This document shows, piece after piece, positions 11,097-21,122 of a stretch of DNA of 64,000 nucleotides; position 1 is the stretch's first letter, and every line of letters starts with the position of its first letter. Under the pieces are notes generated by a model, which worked only from the letters and a program-made list of their open reading frames with translations, was not told the origin of the DNA and did not search any database. The DNA is from Bicyclus anynana. Lineage: Eukaryota; Arthropoda; Insecta; Lepidoptera; Nymphalidae. Where the stretch lies: positions 1,171,001-1,235,000 of the forward strand of contig NC_069098.1 of assembly GCF_947172395.1 (NCBI RefSeq), in the 5' to 3' direction. Position numbers and translations under genes: made by a program.

Positions 11097-11149
11097 GTAT
11101 AGTTTAAAACGTCAACTTGTTTGAATGAACGATTAGTTAGATTTAATTT

Positions 11150-11300
11150 TTGTTTTTCCTCCTCCTTGCGTCGTATTCCTCATTACTGAGGGTCGTGACC
11201 TCTAAAATAAGCTTGCTTCTTGCCTATGTCGCGCCATGTAGCTCTGCTTTTCCTAAAACCTTGTGTACCTTGGTGTCTAAGTGCCGCGGTTTTGGTATAA
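11150..11300 (-). mobile_element. RTE-like 3'-end fragment
   Basis: On the minus strand it shares the terminal segment around 'ggtcacgaccctcagtaatg' with the longer remnant at 20395-20800. The 72-codon plus-strand frame across it is non-coding shadow. Confidence 0.5.
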
Positions 11301-11439
11301 CCAACGCAGAGGAGAGGATCCTCAAGTACTCGGCCACATTGCCAGGAAAGGAGAAGAAGAGAAACTAGTGATCACTGGCATAGTGGAATGAAAGACACGT
11401 CGAGGACGTAGCCCGATTTTTGTTATCACGACGACTTAA

Positions 11440-11550
11440 TTATAAAACTAATTGACCGATTTCAACAATTCTTTTACATTAGAAAGTTACATCATAATCG
11501 AGTAACATTATCTATATGTTATGCGGGTGAAACCGCAGGGCTTCTGATAG
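11440..11550 (+). mobile_element. Degraded Helitron-like fragment
   Basis: It contains 'attgaccgatttcaacaatt' and a 3'-like 'gcgggtgaaaccgcagggct'. The ends are not definable. Confidence 0.45.
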
Positions 11551-12159
11551 TAATAAGTAAAATAGATATAGTTAAGTAACTGTTGATTGACAAAGAATCT
11601 TTAATGATAGAAGGTAACAAACAAGCTAATCAAGTAGTTACCTACTTAGATACATTATACAGCCTGTTTATATTAGTTTTTCATTTCTTTATCATAATGT
11701 CAATCAATACCATTTCGTGAACTAAACAAGAACTAAAAACACATTAGGCATTATCGAATCGTTATTCCAAACAAAAGTTATGTATTGATTTTACTGGTAC
11801 ACAGAGTAGGTATCGATAGAAAACATTTCTGACTTAGATTATAAAACACAATAAAACAGACCACTTTACTTAAAGCCTTCAATATAGTACACTTTTTTAA
11901 TGTATAAAAGCATGTAGTTAACCAATTTCTACACATTTCAAAGAAGCTTAGTTTATAGAAATTAAAATCACACTGAAGTTAGAGTACGAAAATTAGACTT
12001 CAAAATCTTTTAAATTTACCATATTTCAAAAAGACATATTATGTGGCAAGTAATAGGATGCAAATGTCTGATAGACGAACGGAGTTTGTGGTCCGTAAGC
12101 GGAAAATGCAGTTTTGATAGAATAACGTCAGAGAAAGATTACTTGCTTAGTTAAAGAGC
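11551..12159. other. AT-rich stretch, nothing recognised
   Basis: No reading frame, RNA or repeat family recognised. Confidence 0.5.
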
Positions 12160-12310
12160 AACTGTTGAGTTTCTTGCCGGTCTCTTCGCAGAAGAAACTG
12201 CCTTCCGAACCGGTGGTAGAATCTTTACAAATAGTCAACTGACTTGTCAAAAGTGCTTGTAAACTGAGCCTACTTGAAATAAATGATTTTTGATTTTTGA
12301 TTTTAAGTCA
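12160..12310 (+). mobile_element. LINE A-type 3'-UTR fragment
   Basis: A close match to the last 150 bases of LINE A: 'agagcaactgttgagtttct', 'ggtggtagaatctttacaaa', 'ctgagcctacttgaaataaa' and a TTTTGATTTTTGA tail. It is a solo 5'-truncated insertion. Confidence 0.85.
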
Positions 12311-12371
12311 TTTTGTTATTCGTATTTGAAATCATATAAACATTATTTGAATATCTTGCTCTTATTATTAA

Positions 12372-12580
12372 AATATTAGAGACCAGCCGATGCCCCACGG
12401 TTTCACTCGCGTATTTCCCGTTCCTGTAAGAATAAGGGGATAAAATACAGCCTATGACACTCACAATTAACGCGGTTTTCTAGTGGCAAAAGAATTTTCA
12501 AAATCGGTTTAGTAGATCCAGAGATTATCCCCTACAACACCACAAACTTTACCTCTCTATAACATTGATATAGAGTATAA
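12372..12580 (-). mobile_element. Helitron-like copy
   Basis: It holds the terminal 'gatgccccacggtttcactc' segment, the interior 'ataaaatacagcctatgaca', 'aatcggtttagtagatc', and a worn 5' end. It is the best-preserved member of the subfamily also seen at 1 and 9518. Confidence 0.7.
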
Positions 12581-12871
12581 GATTTTATTCAATTTTAACA
12601 TTAAAATATGTTTACTTTTAATACATTTTTTAAATTTAGGTTTGCATAAAGTTTTATCGAGATGTAATATATTCTATCGAGACTCTACCTCTGTTAATTT
12701 TGATTACTCTGTAAAAACAGGGTCTAACATCAAACCCTTCCCATCAAGGCTTATGCACCCTCTACCCGTAATAAAACACCCCCATCTGCGCGTTTTATTA
12801 CGATCAAAATATTATACATATTTCTGTTTATGTAAAGTCGGTAAGTATCTGAAATCTAATATATAAAATTC

Positions 12872-12960
12872 GACGGCCTCTGTAGCGCAGTGGTATGCGC
12901 AGTGGACTTACAAGACGGAGGTCCTGAGTTCGATCCCCGGCTCAGTCAGTTCAGGATTTA
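12872..12960 (+). mobile_element. SINE B head fragment
   Basis: A tRNA-like promoter head with 'gacggcctctgtagcgcagt' and the B box 'gagttcgatccccgg'. The sequence loses similarity after about 12960. Confidence 0.8.
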
Positions 12961-13025
12961 TCAGGATCAGATATATTTTCTAAATTTATATAGTTCAGTG
13001 TGCCTAGTTGCAGTTTTTAATGTTT

Positions 13026-13139
13026 TATATCGCGAACCGTAAACGCGAATTTCTAAGGAATCGAAACATTTGTGCAGATGGCGCTGTTCTAGTTCCTTAG
13101 CGTACTAATAATAAGACGTCGGTTACGCGATCGTCACAG
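13026..13139. mobile_element. Diverged MITE related to 13372-13497
   Basis: The left part shares 'gtaaacgcgaatttct'. The right end is the inverted counterpart 'ttacgcgatcgtcacag' followed by TA (13140-13141). It is an older copy of the neighbouring TA-flanked MITE. Confidence 0.6.
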
Positions 13140-13204
13140 TATTAAAACATTGATTGTAGTCAAGGTCTAACCTCTAAAGAAACCTGTAAACAATAAAAAA
13201 AAAA

Positions 13205-13330
13205 TTTAAAACTGCCACTAGGCAGCCTGATGGCCTCGTCTACCACTATATTATCAGGGTGGCTAGTTACCACCCTACCGGCAAAGTCCAAACGATTTAT
13301 CGTTCCGGTACGATGCCGCGAACCATCAGA
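13205..13330 (+). mobile_element. SINE B body fragment
   Basis: It contains 'tggctagttaccaccctacc' and 'cgttccggtacgatgccg' of the SINE B body. It is preceded by 'actgccactaggcagcctga', a phrase that recurs in part at 13511, so a small additional repeat is nested here. Confidence 0.65.
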
Positions 13331-13371
13331 GTTATGGGCCTACCCACTCTACGTAGAACTTGGAAGAGGTA

Positions 13372-13497
13372 CTGTGACGATCGCGTTGACGTAAACGCGA
13401 ATTTCTTAGGAATTGAAACAGCGCCATCTATTGGCACTGCTGCACAACCATTTCAATGCCATATAAATTCGCGTTTACGTTAACGCGATAGTAACAG
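13372..13497. mobile_element. 126-bp MITE, TA duplication
   Basis: Terminal inverted repeats of about 33 bases (start CTGTGACGATCGCG / CTGTTACTATCGCG on the opposite strand) are flanked by TA at 13370-13371 and 13498-13499. The TA duplication and a start in C fit the Tc1/mariner-pogo group. Non-coding. Confidence 0.8.
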
Positions 13498-13546
13498 TAT
13501 GAAAATTTTTAAAACTCCCACTAGGCACCCAGGTCTTGTTGTTTCA

Positions 13547-13790
13547 CTTACCATCAGGTGACCCACATGCTTTGCCCACTGTTAATGTTAAAGCGATAAA
13601 AAACCCTTGAGAACAATCGGTGGCACGCGCTGTAGTTTCTCACGATAAAAAATACAAGAGATATTTTCTTTTCTTTGAGACAAGTCGAGACGTAGTGCAA
13701 AGAAGTCAGCGATGCGATATCAGGTGATCTGCGAAGCATCTATTTCTATAGATGCCTTTATCCTCTGGTAAAAATTCCATTTAATGTGAT
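13547..13790. other. Unassigned DNA with a short repeat start
   Basis: It begins with 'cacttaccatcaggtgaccc', a phrase found in several SINE and element tails. The rest (13590-13790) is not recognised. A 61-codon minus-strand frame has no domain. Confidence 0.4.
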
Positions 13791-13794
13791 ATTT

Positions 13795-13990
13795 CTCTTC
13801 GACGAACTGATTGGCGCATTTGGTAATGCAGTTTTCAAATGAAAGGTCCTGGGTGCGATTGCGAGGTCGGGTCAATTTAGAATTAAATCATTTCTAACTG
13901 TGCTTACGTCTGGACTGCTACTATGGACCTGGATAATTATAGCCAAAGACGTACCGGCATGTGATTTGGTATTCCAGTTAAATTTCTTGA
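13795..13990 (+). mobile_element. Diverged SINE B-like copy
   Basis: A tRNA-like head with 'ttggcgcatttggtaatgca' and 'aggtcctgggtgcgatt' (a weak B box), then a body with 'gtctggac' and 'ccaaagacgtaccgg'. It is heavily diverged. Confidence 0.55.
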
Positions 13991-14244
13991 GTCATATAAG
14001 AGACAATGGATGTCAATCTTTCGTCACCCAGGCGCTCTGAGTGTTTTAAATCGAATGAACTGATAGGGATTAGGCGAAGTATCTTCTTGGCCCTCTATAG
14101 TTTTGTCTAGCTCTTAGCTCAGGGCTAGGCTTTCGCCTTCGCAGGGGTGGTGGTGGGGTGGCTCATATCTCACTTGCTTTACATGGATTACCTCAAACTG
14201 TAGGCATCAAAGCGCAGAGAAACTGTCAGGGGTATGGTAGAACT

Positions 14245-14584
14245 GACGGCCTCCGTGGCGCAGTGGTATGCGCGGCGGATTTACAAAACGGAGGTCCTGG
14301 GTTCGATCCCCGGCTGGGCAGATTGAGATTTTCTTAATTTGTCCAGGTCTGGCTGGTGGGAGGCTTCGGCCGTGGCTAGTTACCACCCTACCGGCAAAGA
14401 CGTACCGCCAAGCGATTTAGCGTTCCGGTACGATGCCGTGTAGAAACCGAAAGGGGTGTGGATTTTCATCCTCCTCCTAACAAATTAGCCCGCTTCCATC
14501 TTAGACTGCATCATCACTTACCATCAGGTGAGATTGTAGTCAAGGGCTAACTTGTAAAGAATAAAAAAAAAAAAAAAAAAAAAG
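14245..14584 (+). mobile_element. Full-length SINE B
   Basis: A complete copy of about 320 bp plus tail. It has a tRNA-like head with A box ('gcgcagtggtatgcgc') and B box ('gggttcgatcccc'), a body through 'gtgtagaaaccgaaaggggt', and a 3' end 'gctaacttgtaaagaat' followed by about 21 A's (14564-14584). The internal pol III promoter and A tail are intact, so it is one of the younger insertions. No clean target duplication is seen (only 'agaac' on both sides). Confidence 0.9.
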
Positions 14585-14799
14585 AACAAACTTGTACCTC
14601 TTCCAAGTAAGCTTGGCACCTTGGATTAGGTGAGATCGTAGCGAAAGGCTTGTCATTGATGTCGAATAATTGTAAAAGATTAAATGAAAACAATTTTCTT
14701 TGTGCTGTTAAATGCGGCCTACAGTATTGCAGTTTTAACTGTACAGTTTTATCTAACCAAAATATCAATCAAAATCATCAGAAAATAGGTAAAGTTTAC

Positions 14800-15090
14800 G
14801 TTTTTAATCCCCGACGCAAAAAGAGGGGTGTTATAAGTTTGATGTGTCTGTCAGTCTGTCTGTGACCCCATAGCTCTCGAACGGATGCAGCAATTTCAAT
14901 TTGTTTTTTTTTTGTATAAAAGGTGATTTATGGGCAAGCGTTTTAAGTATTATTTGATGAAAATCGGTTGAACCATTGAAAAGTTCTGGGGGTTGAAAGT
15001 GGGGAGTAATAACCGAATGTTTGCAAATATTCTCGGGTGGGGTATCAAATGAAAGCGCACTGAAAGAGAATATTGGTGACTTAATCGAGA
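14800..15090 (+). mobile_element. Unclassified interspersed repeat
   Basis: It starts with 'aatccccgacgcaaaaagag' and runs through 'gtgtctgtcagtctgtctgt', 'atgaaaatcggttga' and 'gggtatcaaatgaaagc'. These phrases are widespread in lepidopteran DNA as far as I recall. No terminal repeats or coding potential are visible and the class is unknown. Confidence 0.45.
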
Positions 15091-15142
15091 GTTTAATAAT
15101 TTATAATTTCATGACTGAACTGAACAGATCGACTATACACTT

Positions 15143-15222
15143 AAAACTGCACAGATAAAACTGCACAGATAAAACGGCACAGATAAAACTGCACGGATAA
15201 AACTGTACAGATAAAACGGCAG
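15143..15222 (+). repeat. 14-bp minisatellite, 5.7 copies
   Basis: The unit aaaactgcacagat is repeated head to tail with single-base variants (cggc, tgta). Confidence 0.9.
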
Positions 15223-15560
15223 GTCTGCATTAAGCTGTGAAGTTTGTAAGCTCTTCTGAGTTGGTTAATGAACAGTAACAGTGAACAGTAATATAATCGC
15301 TCGCTACATTACACGACACAACAGACAAAAGAGTAATTACTGTGTGACGCGGGGGCGAGACTTGGCGGCGGCTGGAGATTGGAGATAGTGTTATCACGAG
15401 TAGATATTGCATGTTGATTACATTTTATAAAAAAATTGTATGTCATCTAACGGCTTTACTGTACCAAGTAAACCAGAGGTCCTCAAATTATGAGTCTTGG
15501 CGCATTGCTACGCAATAGAGAGCAAATAGCTATGAAGTGAGGTGCCCTTGTTTATTATGT
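15223..15560. other. No recognised feature
   Basis: A mixed-composition stretch. A 60-codon minus-strand frame shows no domain. Confidence 0.5.
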
Positions 15561-15946
15561 ACTAGTGGACGCCCGCGTCTTCGTCCGCATGGAATTTAGT
15601 TTTTCACAAATCTCTCGGAAACCATGGATTTTTCCGGGATAAAAAGTAGCCTATGTGTTAATCCACGCTATAATCTATCTCTACTTTAAATTTAAGGTGA
15701 TTCAGTTCAGTAGTCGCGGCGTGAAAGAGTTACAAATATTCATACCATCAAAATCATCAGTTTTTTGCAAATCTCACGAAACCATACATTTTTTCGAGAC
15801 AAAGAGTAGCCTATGTATATGTTAATCCAGAGTAAAATCTAGCTCCATTCTAAATTAGAGCCAAATCGGTTCAGTAGTGGTGGCGTTAACGAATAACAAA
15901 CATCCAAACATCCATACAAACTTTCGCATTTATAATATTAGTAAGA
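15561..15946 (-). mobile_element. Helitron-like element, internally duplicated
   Basis: On the minus strand it starts near 'tcttactaatattataaatg' (15946) and ends in a GC-rich hairpin-like 3' end and CTAGT (15561). The interior module 'cgaaaccat...gggataaaaagtagcctatg' occurs twice (about 15610-15735 and 15760-15890), so about 150 bases were duplicated in tandem. There is no Rep/helicase coding sequence, so the copy is non-autonomous. Confidence 0.8.
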
Positions 15947-16149
15947 ATTAGTAGGGCAGGACTATTCTACTAACTTACTCAGTTTTGAAGATGAAATATG
16001 AAAGCCTGACTACATTTTATGCTGGTGAGAATGTTTTGGTTATTGTACATACTTAGCTAGTATACATAGTCTGGCTAGGGAACACAAAAAACTACATCTG
16101 CAAGTACGTTGCAAACTGAAAAACTTTGGAAACCCTGTTCTGAATGTTA

Positions 16150-16350
16150 TTACAAGCAATCGGATGCCTGCGACTTCGTCCGTCATTTGTCAGAAATACC
16201 GCGGAAACTATAGTTTATCCAGAATAAAAAAATAAGATTTAATTTAGGGTATCGCAGCCAAATCAGTGTAGTAGTTTCGGCGTCAAATAACCATCCTGAC
16301 ATCGATACAGACATCTATCAATACAAACTAATACTTTATTAATGAGATAG
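16150..16350 (-). mobile_element. Degraded Helitron-like copy
   Basis: It retains 'gcctgcgacttcgtccgt', 'gcagccaaatcagtgtag' and a 5' remnant near 16340. The terminal CTAGT is lost. Confidence 0.55.
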
Positions 16351-16364
16351 GTTTCCACTATTAG

Positions 16365-16480
16365 CGGGGGTAGCCCACAACCCGCGTTGGGGCAGCGTGG
16401 TAAGTTTAAGCTCCATATCCCCTCTTCTATAAGAGAGGCCTGTAGTGGCCCGTGAAATAGGCTGAAAATGGGGGTGATGT
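16365..16480 (+). mobile_element. LINE 3'-end-like repeat
   Basis: It shares 'acccgcgttggggcagcgtg', a 'taagctc' stretch and 'aaataggctga' with 44490-44600, in the same order. This is the usual end of a lepidopteran LINE family (coding end, then a short UTR). The family is not determined. Confidence 0.5.
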
Positions 16481-16768
16481 AGGCTCCATAATTTTACAGC
16501 TTGATTTCCAGCAATCGATTTTTATTTACCTATCTATTGTGCTTAATCAAATCAAAATCAAATCAAAAATCATTTATTTCAAGTAGGCTCAGTTTACAAG
16601 CACTTTTGACACGTCAGTTGACTATTTGTAAAGATTCTACCACCGGTTGGGAAGACAGGTTCTGCTGAGAAGATACCGGCAAGAAACTCAACAGTTGCTC
16701 TTTTGAAAAAGTCATACAGTATTATAATTTACAATTAATAACAATTACTGTTTACATTTCTTATAGTT

Positions 16769-17053
16769 TTACTTTCTGTGTGAAGGTGGAAGCTGATCCA
16801 ACGGCCTCCAAGCATCTTTATCATTAAGGAACTCATCAATGTTGTAGTACCCTCGACTAAGTAAATGTTTTTTAACACATTGCTTAAAGCTATGCATTGG
16901 CAGGTCCATCACAGTCTTGGGGATCTTATTATAGAAGAGTACACCCAAACCTACAAAAGATTTTTTTACTCTTTGGAGACGATATGCAGAAATAACTAAC
17001 TTATGCCCGTGTCTAGTAAGACGTGGGTTTAAATCTCCTTTTCGTTTGTACAA
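16769..17053 (-). pseudogene. LINE A ORF2, C-terminal segment
   Basis: About 94 codons that continue the reverse transcriptase protein after the TA-repeat frame break. The segment is basic (KRKGDLNPRLTRHGHK near its start) and ends PSHRK before a stop at 16769. The sister copy at 39159 has the same residues, and there the frame runs on unbroken from the upstream part. The apparent start is not a real initiation site. Confidence 0.85.
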
Positions 17054-17076
17054 ATTAATATTTTGTCTTACATATA

Positions 17077-19065
17077 CTATACTGTTATATATATATATTG
17101 ACAGGCTACTGTTAGTATACCTATTTCTTTAAACTTTTGACGAAGGGACTCGCGTGATTTTAATTGATATATTGCTCGAATTGCTCTTTTTTGAAGTACA
17201 AATATAGATTGTATATCGGCAGCCTTGCCCCACAATAAAATACCGTAAGACATTACGCTGTGAAAGTACGCAAAATAAACAAGCCTAGCTGTATCAACAT
17301 CAGTAAACTGTCTTATTTTTCTCACGGCAAATGCCGCTGAGCTAAGTTTACCAGACAGTTTTTCTATATGAGCACCCCACTGAAGTTTACAATCCAAGGT
17401 CACTCCCAGGAAAACTGTGGAACTCTCCATTTCCAGTGTTTCACCATCGATCATTATAGACTTATCTAATTTTTTAACATTTGGCAATGAAAACTCAATA
17501 CATTTAGTTTTCTTGGCATTCAAAAGTAGATTATTTGCAGTGAACCAATGCGACACATGCGATATGGCACGGTTTACGTCGTCAGAGTTATCTTTATTTC
17601 TGTCGGACTTAAAAATTAAGGATGTGTCATCAGCAAACAGTACAATCTCACATATGCCGCTGACATGGTATGGTAAATCGTTTATGTACACTAAAAATAG
17701 AAAAGGACCCAGAATTGAACCCTGTGGGACGCCCATTATGGTAGTGGAACCGTGCGACTTTATATCATTTATGCATACCTTTTGTGTTCTATCACTGAGA
17801 TAAGAGGCAATGAGATCGAGTGCAACACTTTTGATGCCATAGTGGCTTAACTTTAGTAGAAGGGTGTTATGGTCAACACAATCGAACGCCTTGGACAGAT
17901 CACAGAACACACCAATAGCATTCTTAGAACCTTCCCATGCTTCATAAATATGTTTTAAAAGTTTAGCCCCTGCATCAGTTGTATTGCGACCTTTTGTAAA
18001 ACCATACTGTTCAGGATGAAACAAGTTATTTAAATTAAAATGACATAAAAGTTGATTTAATATGATTTTTTCAAAGACCTTGCTAAGTGTTGGCAATATT
18101 GTAATCGGTCTATAATTATTAAGATCTGACTTGTCTCCTGATTTAAAAAGTGGTATCAATTTGCCATGCTTCATTAGGTTCGGAAAAATACCTAAGTCCA
18201 CACATTCATTAAAAATAATGGCTAAGTGGGGAGCAATGACATCAATTATGTTAGATATTACTTTCACTGACATGCCCCACAGATCTCCGGTTCTTTTTAA
18301 TTTTAACAAATTGAAAGATTTTTTAATGTCTGATACAGTTATGTGGTGAAATTCAAAAAGAACGTTGCACTCTTTAACATTGCCTCTTAATAGTCTCTGG
18401 GCTTCCGTAGCAGACGAATCTAGTGAATCAGTTAACAAGATAGGAACATTCTGGAAAAAATCTTCAAAGGCATTAACAACCTCGATATCAGTGTTTACCT
18501 TTTTGTCATTGACAATTAATTCAAAACTGATATCCCGCGGTTTGATTTTTCCTGATTCTCTATTAATTATATTCCAGGTGGTTTGTATCTTGTTCTCAGA
18601 CTCAATTATTTTCTGTTTGATGTGTAACGATTTCGCAAGAATACAAACACGTTTGAAAATTTTTGAGTAACTTTTTACATAATCTAAATAAGTTCGCGTT
18701 TGAGTATATTGTTTTTCCTCGTACAACTCGTACAGTTTGTCTCTACTTTTGTAAATGCCTACAGTAGCCCATTCGCTAAACTTTAATTTTTGGCTAGCAT
18801 TAATGCGTTTAAAGTTAAAAATTTTACTAAACTCTCTGTCTATTGTCTTGAAAAGTGTACCAAAGAGCATGTCTGGATGATTATTTTCAAATGCAAGACT
18901 TGGAATTTTAGAAATAATTGTGTTTTTGAATCGCTCTAATTTACTTTCAGTTATTGGCCTACACTTTACCCATTGATTGCTATTGGTTTTATTATTTAAG
19001 ATAGTAATTATTCGACCACTATGATCAGAGCTTAATTTATTTATTATCTTCTTTCTCTCAAGCAC
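17077..19065 (-). pseudogene. LINE A ORF2: reverse transcriptase domain
   Basis: An open frame of 662 codons encodes the RNA-dependent DNA polymerase of a non-LTR retrotransposon, which copies the element RNA at nicked chromosomal DNA. Visible motifs, numbered from the first codon of the frame, are NNYRPIT near 316, DLSKAFD near 388 (first catalytic Asp), GVPQGS at 445-450 and FADD at 477-480 (catalytic Asp pair). A linker precedes it and a thumb region follows. The 5' edge is set by the upstream frame break, not by a start codon. The 3' stop at 17077 comes from the TA length change. Plus-strand frames inside this interval (17417, 18131, 18365) are antisense shadows. Confidence 0.92.
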
Positions 19066-19095
19066 ACAATTATAAAATATATTATCCAGACACCT

Positions 19096-19121
19096 GTTAC
19101 CTGAAGTTGGTACCTGAAGTT
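19096..19121 (-). repeat. 13-bp tandem duplication breaking ORF2
   Basis: Two adjacent copies of 13 bases (19096-19108 and 19109-19121) around 'acctgaagtt' differ at one position. Thirteen is not a multiple of three, so the endonuclease frame runs into a stop. The second half resumes in the reverse transcriptase frame. It is a replication-slippage type lesion. Confidence 0.85.
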
Positions 19122-19657
19122 GCGGTTATCCTAGTAGGTTCGTTAAAAGCATGCATCAAATCAAAACATTTAAATAAGTTAAGAAATCTAACAGATTTTG
19201 AGTTTTCTGTTAGAATATCAACATTAAAATCGCCGCAAATCAGTATTTGTTTGGAAGATGTGCACAATCGCCTCATTACATCTTCCATTACCTCTTCAAA
19301 TTGATCAAAGTCAGCAGGAGGGGGTCTGTACACGCATACTATAATAATTTGTTCCAACTCCACACAAGAAAGTTCAACAATGCATTCCACAGAAAGACGA
19401 ACTATATCTTTTCTATCCTTACATTTTAAGTTATTATGTAAAAAAATTAAGGAGCCACCATGACCAGCCCTTCTGAAGAACACACTTGACAATGAATAAT
19501 TATTAATATTAAGAACTGACAGCTGTGAGTTAGTGAGCCAATGCTCCGTAATACATAATATGTGTATATTGAATTTTTCTACAAATAGTTCAACTTCTAA
19601 CTCCTTGCCGTTGATGCTCTGTATGTTTTGGTGTACAAGGTTAATGTTACAGTGCAT
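19097..19657 (-). pseudogene. LINE A ORF2: endonuclease domain
   Basis: The 186-codon frame begins with the likely true ORF2 start (ATG at 19657, 30 bases after the ORF1 stop). It encodes an AP-endonuclease-like nicking domain: QNIQS at 10-14, TEHW at 37-40 (catalytic Glu), YRPP at 110-113, GDFN at 142-145 (catalytic Asp and Asn). Family members continue with an SDH-type motif near the end of the domain. Here the domain is cut off by the 13-bp duplication. The enzyme nicks target DNA to prime reverse transcription. Confidence 0.88.
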
Positions 19658-19674
19658 CTCCGTTGTCGTATCTT

Positions 19675-19887
19675 CTAGTTTAAAAAATTTTCAATTGTAA
19701 CAGTACCAGGATTGGTACTGCGGTCAGGTAAAGAAATATTTGTACTATTAGTACAGGTTGTAAAAATGTCAAAAGACTGCGTTACAATACTTGTAACTGG
19801 ATCGGTTAAATTACAATTAACAATTGAGACAGTACTATCATTCGTACTCTGGTCAATAAGAAATGACGCATGCAGCGAATGAAAGTC
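19675..19887 (-). pseudogene. LINE A ORF1, C-terminal remnant
   Basis: Seventy codons and a TAG stop (19675-19677) lie directly upstream of ORF2. The residues are rich in Ser, Thr and Asn, with repeated STN triplets. The zinc-knuckle part usual in ORF1 proteins is not in the retained segment. An in-frame stop (19888-19890) and loss of element sequence mark the truncation point. Identification is by position before ORF2. Confidence 0.6.
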
Positions 19888-20161
19888 TCAAAGATAAAGT
19901 GGTTTGACGTAACGATTGACGTACGACCTGACGTGTTGACGCCACAGAATGACGCTGACGCAGATATATCTAAACACACCCTTATAAAGCTTTTATCAAA
20001 CCTTAAGAGACAAACAAAGACCTTTTGTGTTACTGGATCCCGTAAGTAATACTAGGTGGTTGTTTGAGCTTCGGTTAAAGTAACTTAAACAATGCGTTAA
20101 GAGTTCTCTTTTAAGGGTAGGTTAATTGAATCCTCAATAGTTCAGTAGTTGAAACCAAATC
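19888..20161. other. No recognised feature
   Basis: The flank of LINE A. It contains 'gacgtaacg', 'gacgtacgacctgacgtg' and similar GACGT-rich spacing (19910-19960), without a known repeat match. Confidence 0.4.
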
Positions 20162-20347
20162 TATACTTAATAATATGAAGCTGAAGAGTTTGTTTGGTTG
20201 AACGCGCTAATCTCAGGATTTAAAAAATTCTTTCGATGTTAGATAGCCCATTTATCGAGGAAGGCTATAGGCTATTCCCGTTTATATTATTCCCGTATTT
20301 TAATGGAAATGGGAAACACGCGGACAAAATCGCGCGGCGTCAGTTAA
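20162..20347 (+). mobile_element. Helitron-like element (Lep1 type)
   Basis: It starts with a worn 'ataatatgaagctgaagag' 5' end and runs through 'gaacgcgctaatctcagga', 'tagatagcccatttatcgag' and 'ggaaggctataggcta'. It ends 'cgcggcgtcagtta', a mutated CTAGT. Non-coding, 186 bp. Confidence 0.8.
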
Positions 20348-20394
20348 TCAAATATAATAATTAAGAATGGATTCATGATTGAGTTTTCCTAGAA

Positions 20395-20800
20395 TTAATT
20401 CTCTCTTTCTCCAGTCGGTCCCTCATGACTGAGGATCGTGACCACCTTGGCGAGTCATATTTTGGTATACAATTTTCCTCCATCGAGTACGGTCGCTGAT
20501 CACTTGGATGGCACTGTAAAAGGTGCGGGCTCTAGCCTGTTTTTTTGAGAAGACCCGACCATCAGGTTGGAGATCACAATATTTTTTTCCAAGTTGTCAT
20601 TACCAGGACGTGTGATATACCAAAATAACTGAGGATGCGATGTAGACAGATGGTTGAGAGACGTGTTTTAATTTGAGGCAGTGAAAGAATTGATAAATTT
20701 GTACGTTTGGTAGTCTATGGTATATAGCTTTCGCCTCCAACACCATATCTCGAACGCATAAATTCTTTGTCTTTCTCTGCCGTGAATAGAATTAATTCAC
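20395..20800 (-). pseudogene. RTE-like LINE, C-terminal remnant
   Basis: Minus-strand translation shows the usual RTE end signature with frame breaks: a Tyr/His/Arg-rich stretch, 'ISDRTRWRKIV' and 'GGHDPQS' followed by a stop. The 3' part (20400-20450) is shared with the fragment at 11150. Such ends are typical of lepidopteran endonuclease-reverse transcriptase elements. Highly decayed. Confidence 0.55.
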
Positions 20801-21054
20801 TGTTACCCAAATTAGTTTGTTTGGGGTGTACTTTACAAACTATAAGAATAATGTCGAAAAGCAGATAGTGTCGTGAAGAAAAATTAACTATATAACAAAT
20901 ACAAATATTACAATTGCACTATATATTGCACTAGTAGCACTTACCTACTATCGCAGTTCGTCGGAGGAAACACCAAGGGGTTATTTCTGCCGCTAAGCTT
21001 TCAGGTGTTTTTTTCATTTATTTTTAAAAAAATATTTACCAAATCTCATAAATA

Positions 21055-21122
21055 TGACTAATATTCCCTTTCCTCTCAAATTAAACGGAAATACTATGTT
21101 AGGAGTAAGAACGAAAATAGTG
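21055..21122 (-). mobile_element. SINE D tail fragment
   Basis: It matches 24885-24960 ('aatattcc', 'cctctc', a 'ggaaa', then 'ttaggagt'), where the unit is attached to a tRNA-like head. Only the tail is present. Confidence 0.45.

Larger units (their letters stand above)
16543..19887 (-). mobile_element. LINE A: Jockey/CR1-like non-LTR retrotransposon
   Basis: This is the largest coding element of the window. Read on the minus strand it has, in order, the last 70 codons of an ORF1, a 30-base gap, an ORF2 with an apurinic-type endonuclease and a reverse transcriptase, a 3' UTR and a TTTGATTTTGATTT tail. It is 5'-truncated inside ORF1 at about 19887. ORF2 is interrupted only twice, by a 13-bp tandem duplication (19096-19121) and by a TA-repeat length change (about 17084-17098). 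All catalytic motifs remain readable, so the insertion looks relatively recent. A truncated sister copy lies at 37560-39675. Solo 3' ends occur at 8945, 9290, 12160, 45405 and 47395. No target duplication was identified. Confidence 0.9.

Noticed and set aside
14245..14320. tRNA gene
   Set aside because: The A and B boxes are present, but the sequence continues into a SINE body and does not fold to a full cloverleaf. The same holds for the other heads.
17417..17803. 128-codon plus-strand frame inside LINE A
   Set aside because: It is antisense to the reverse transcriptase frame. Its openness follows from the opposite-strand coding.
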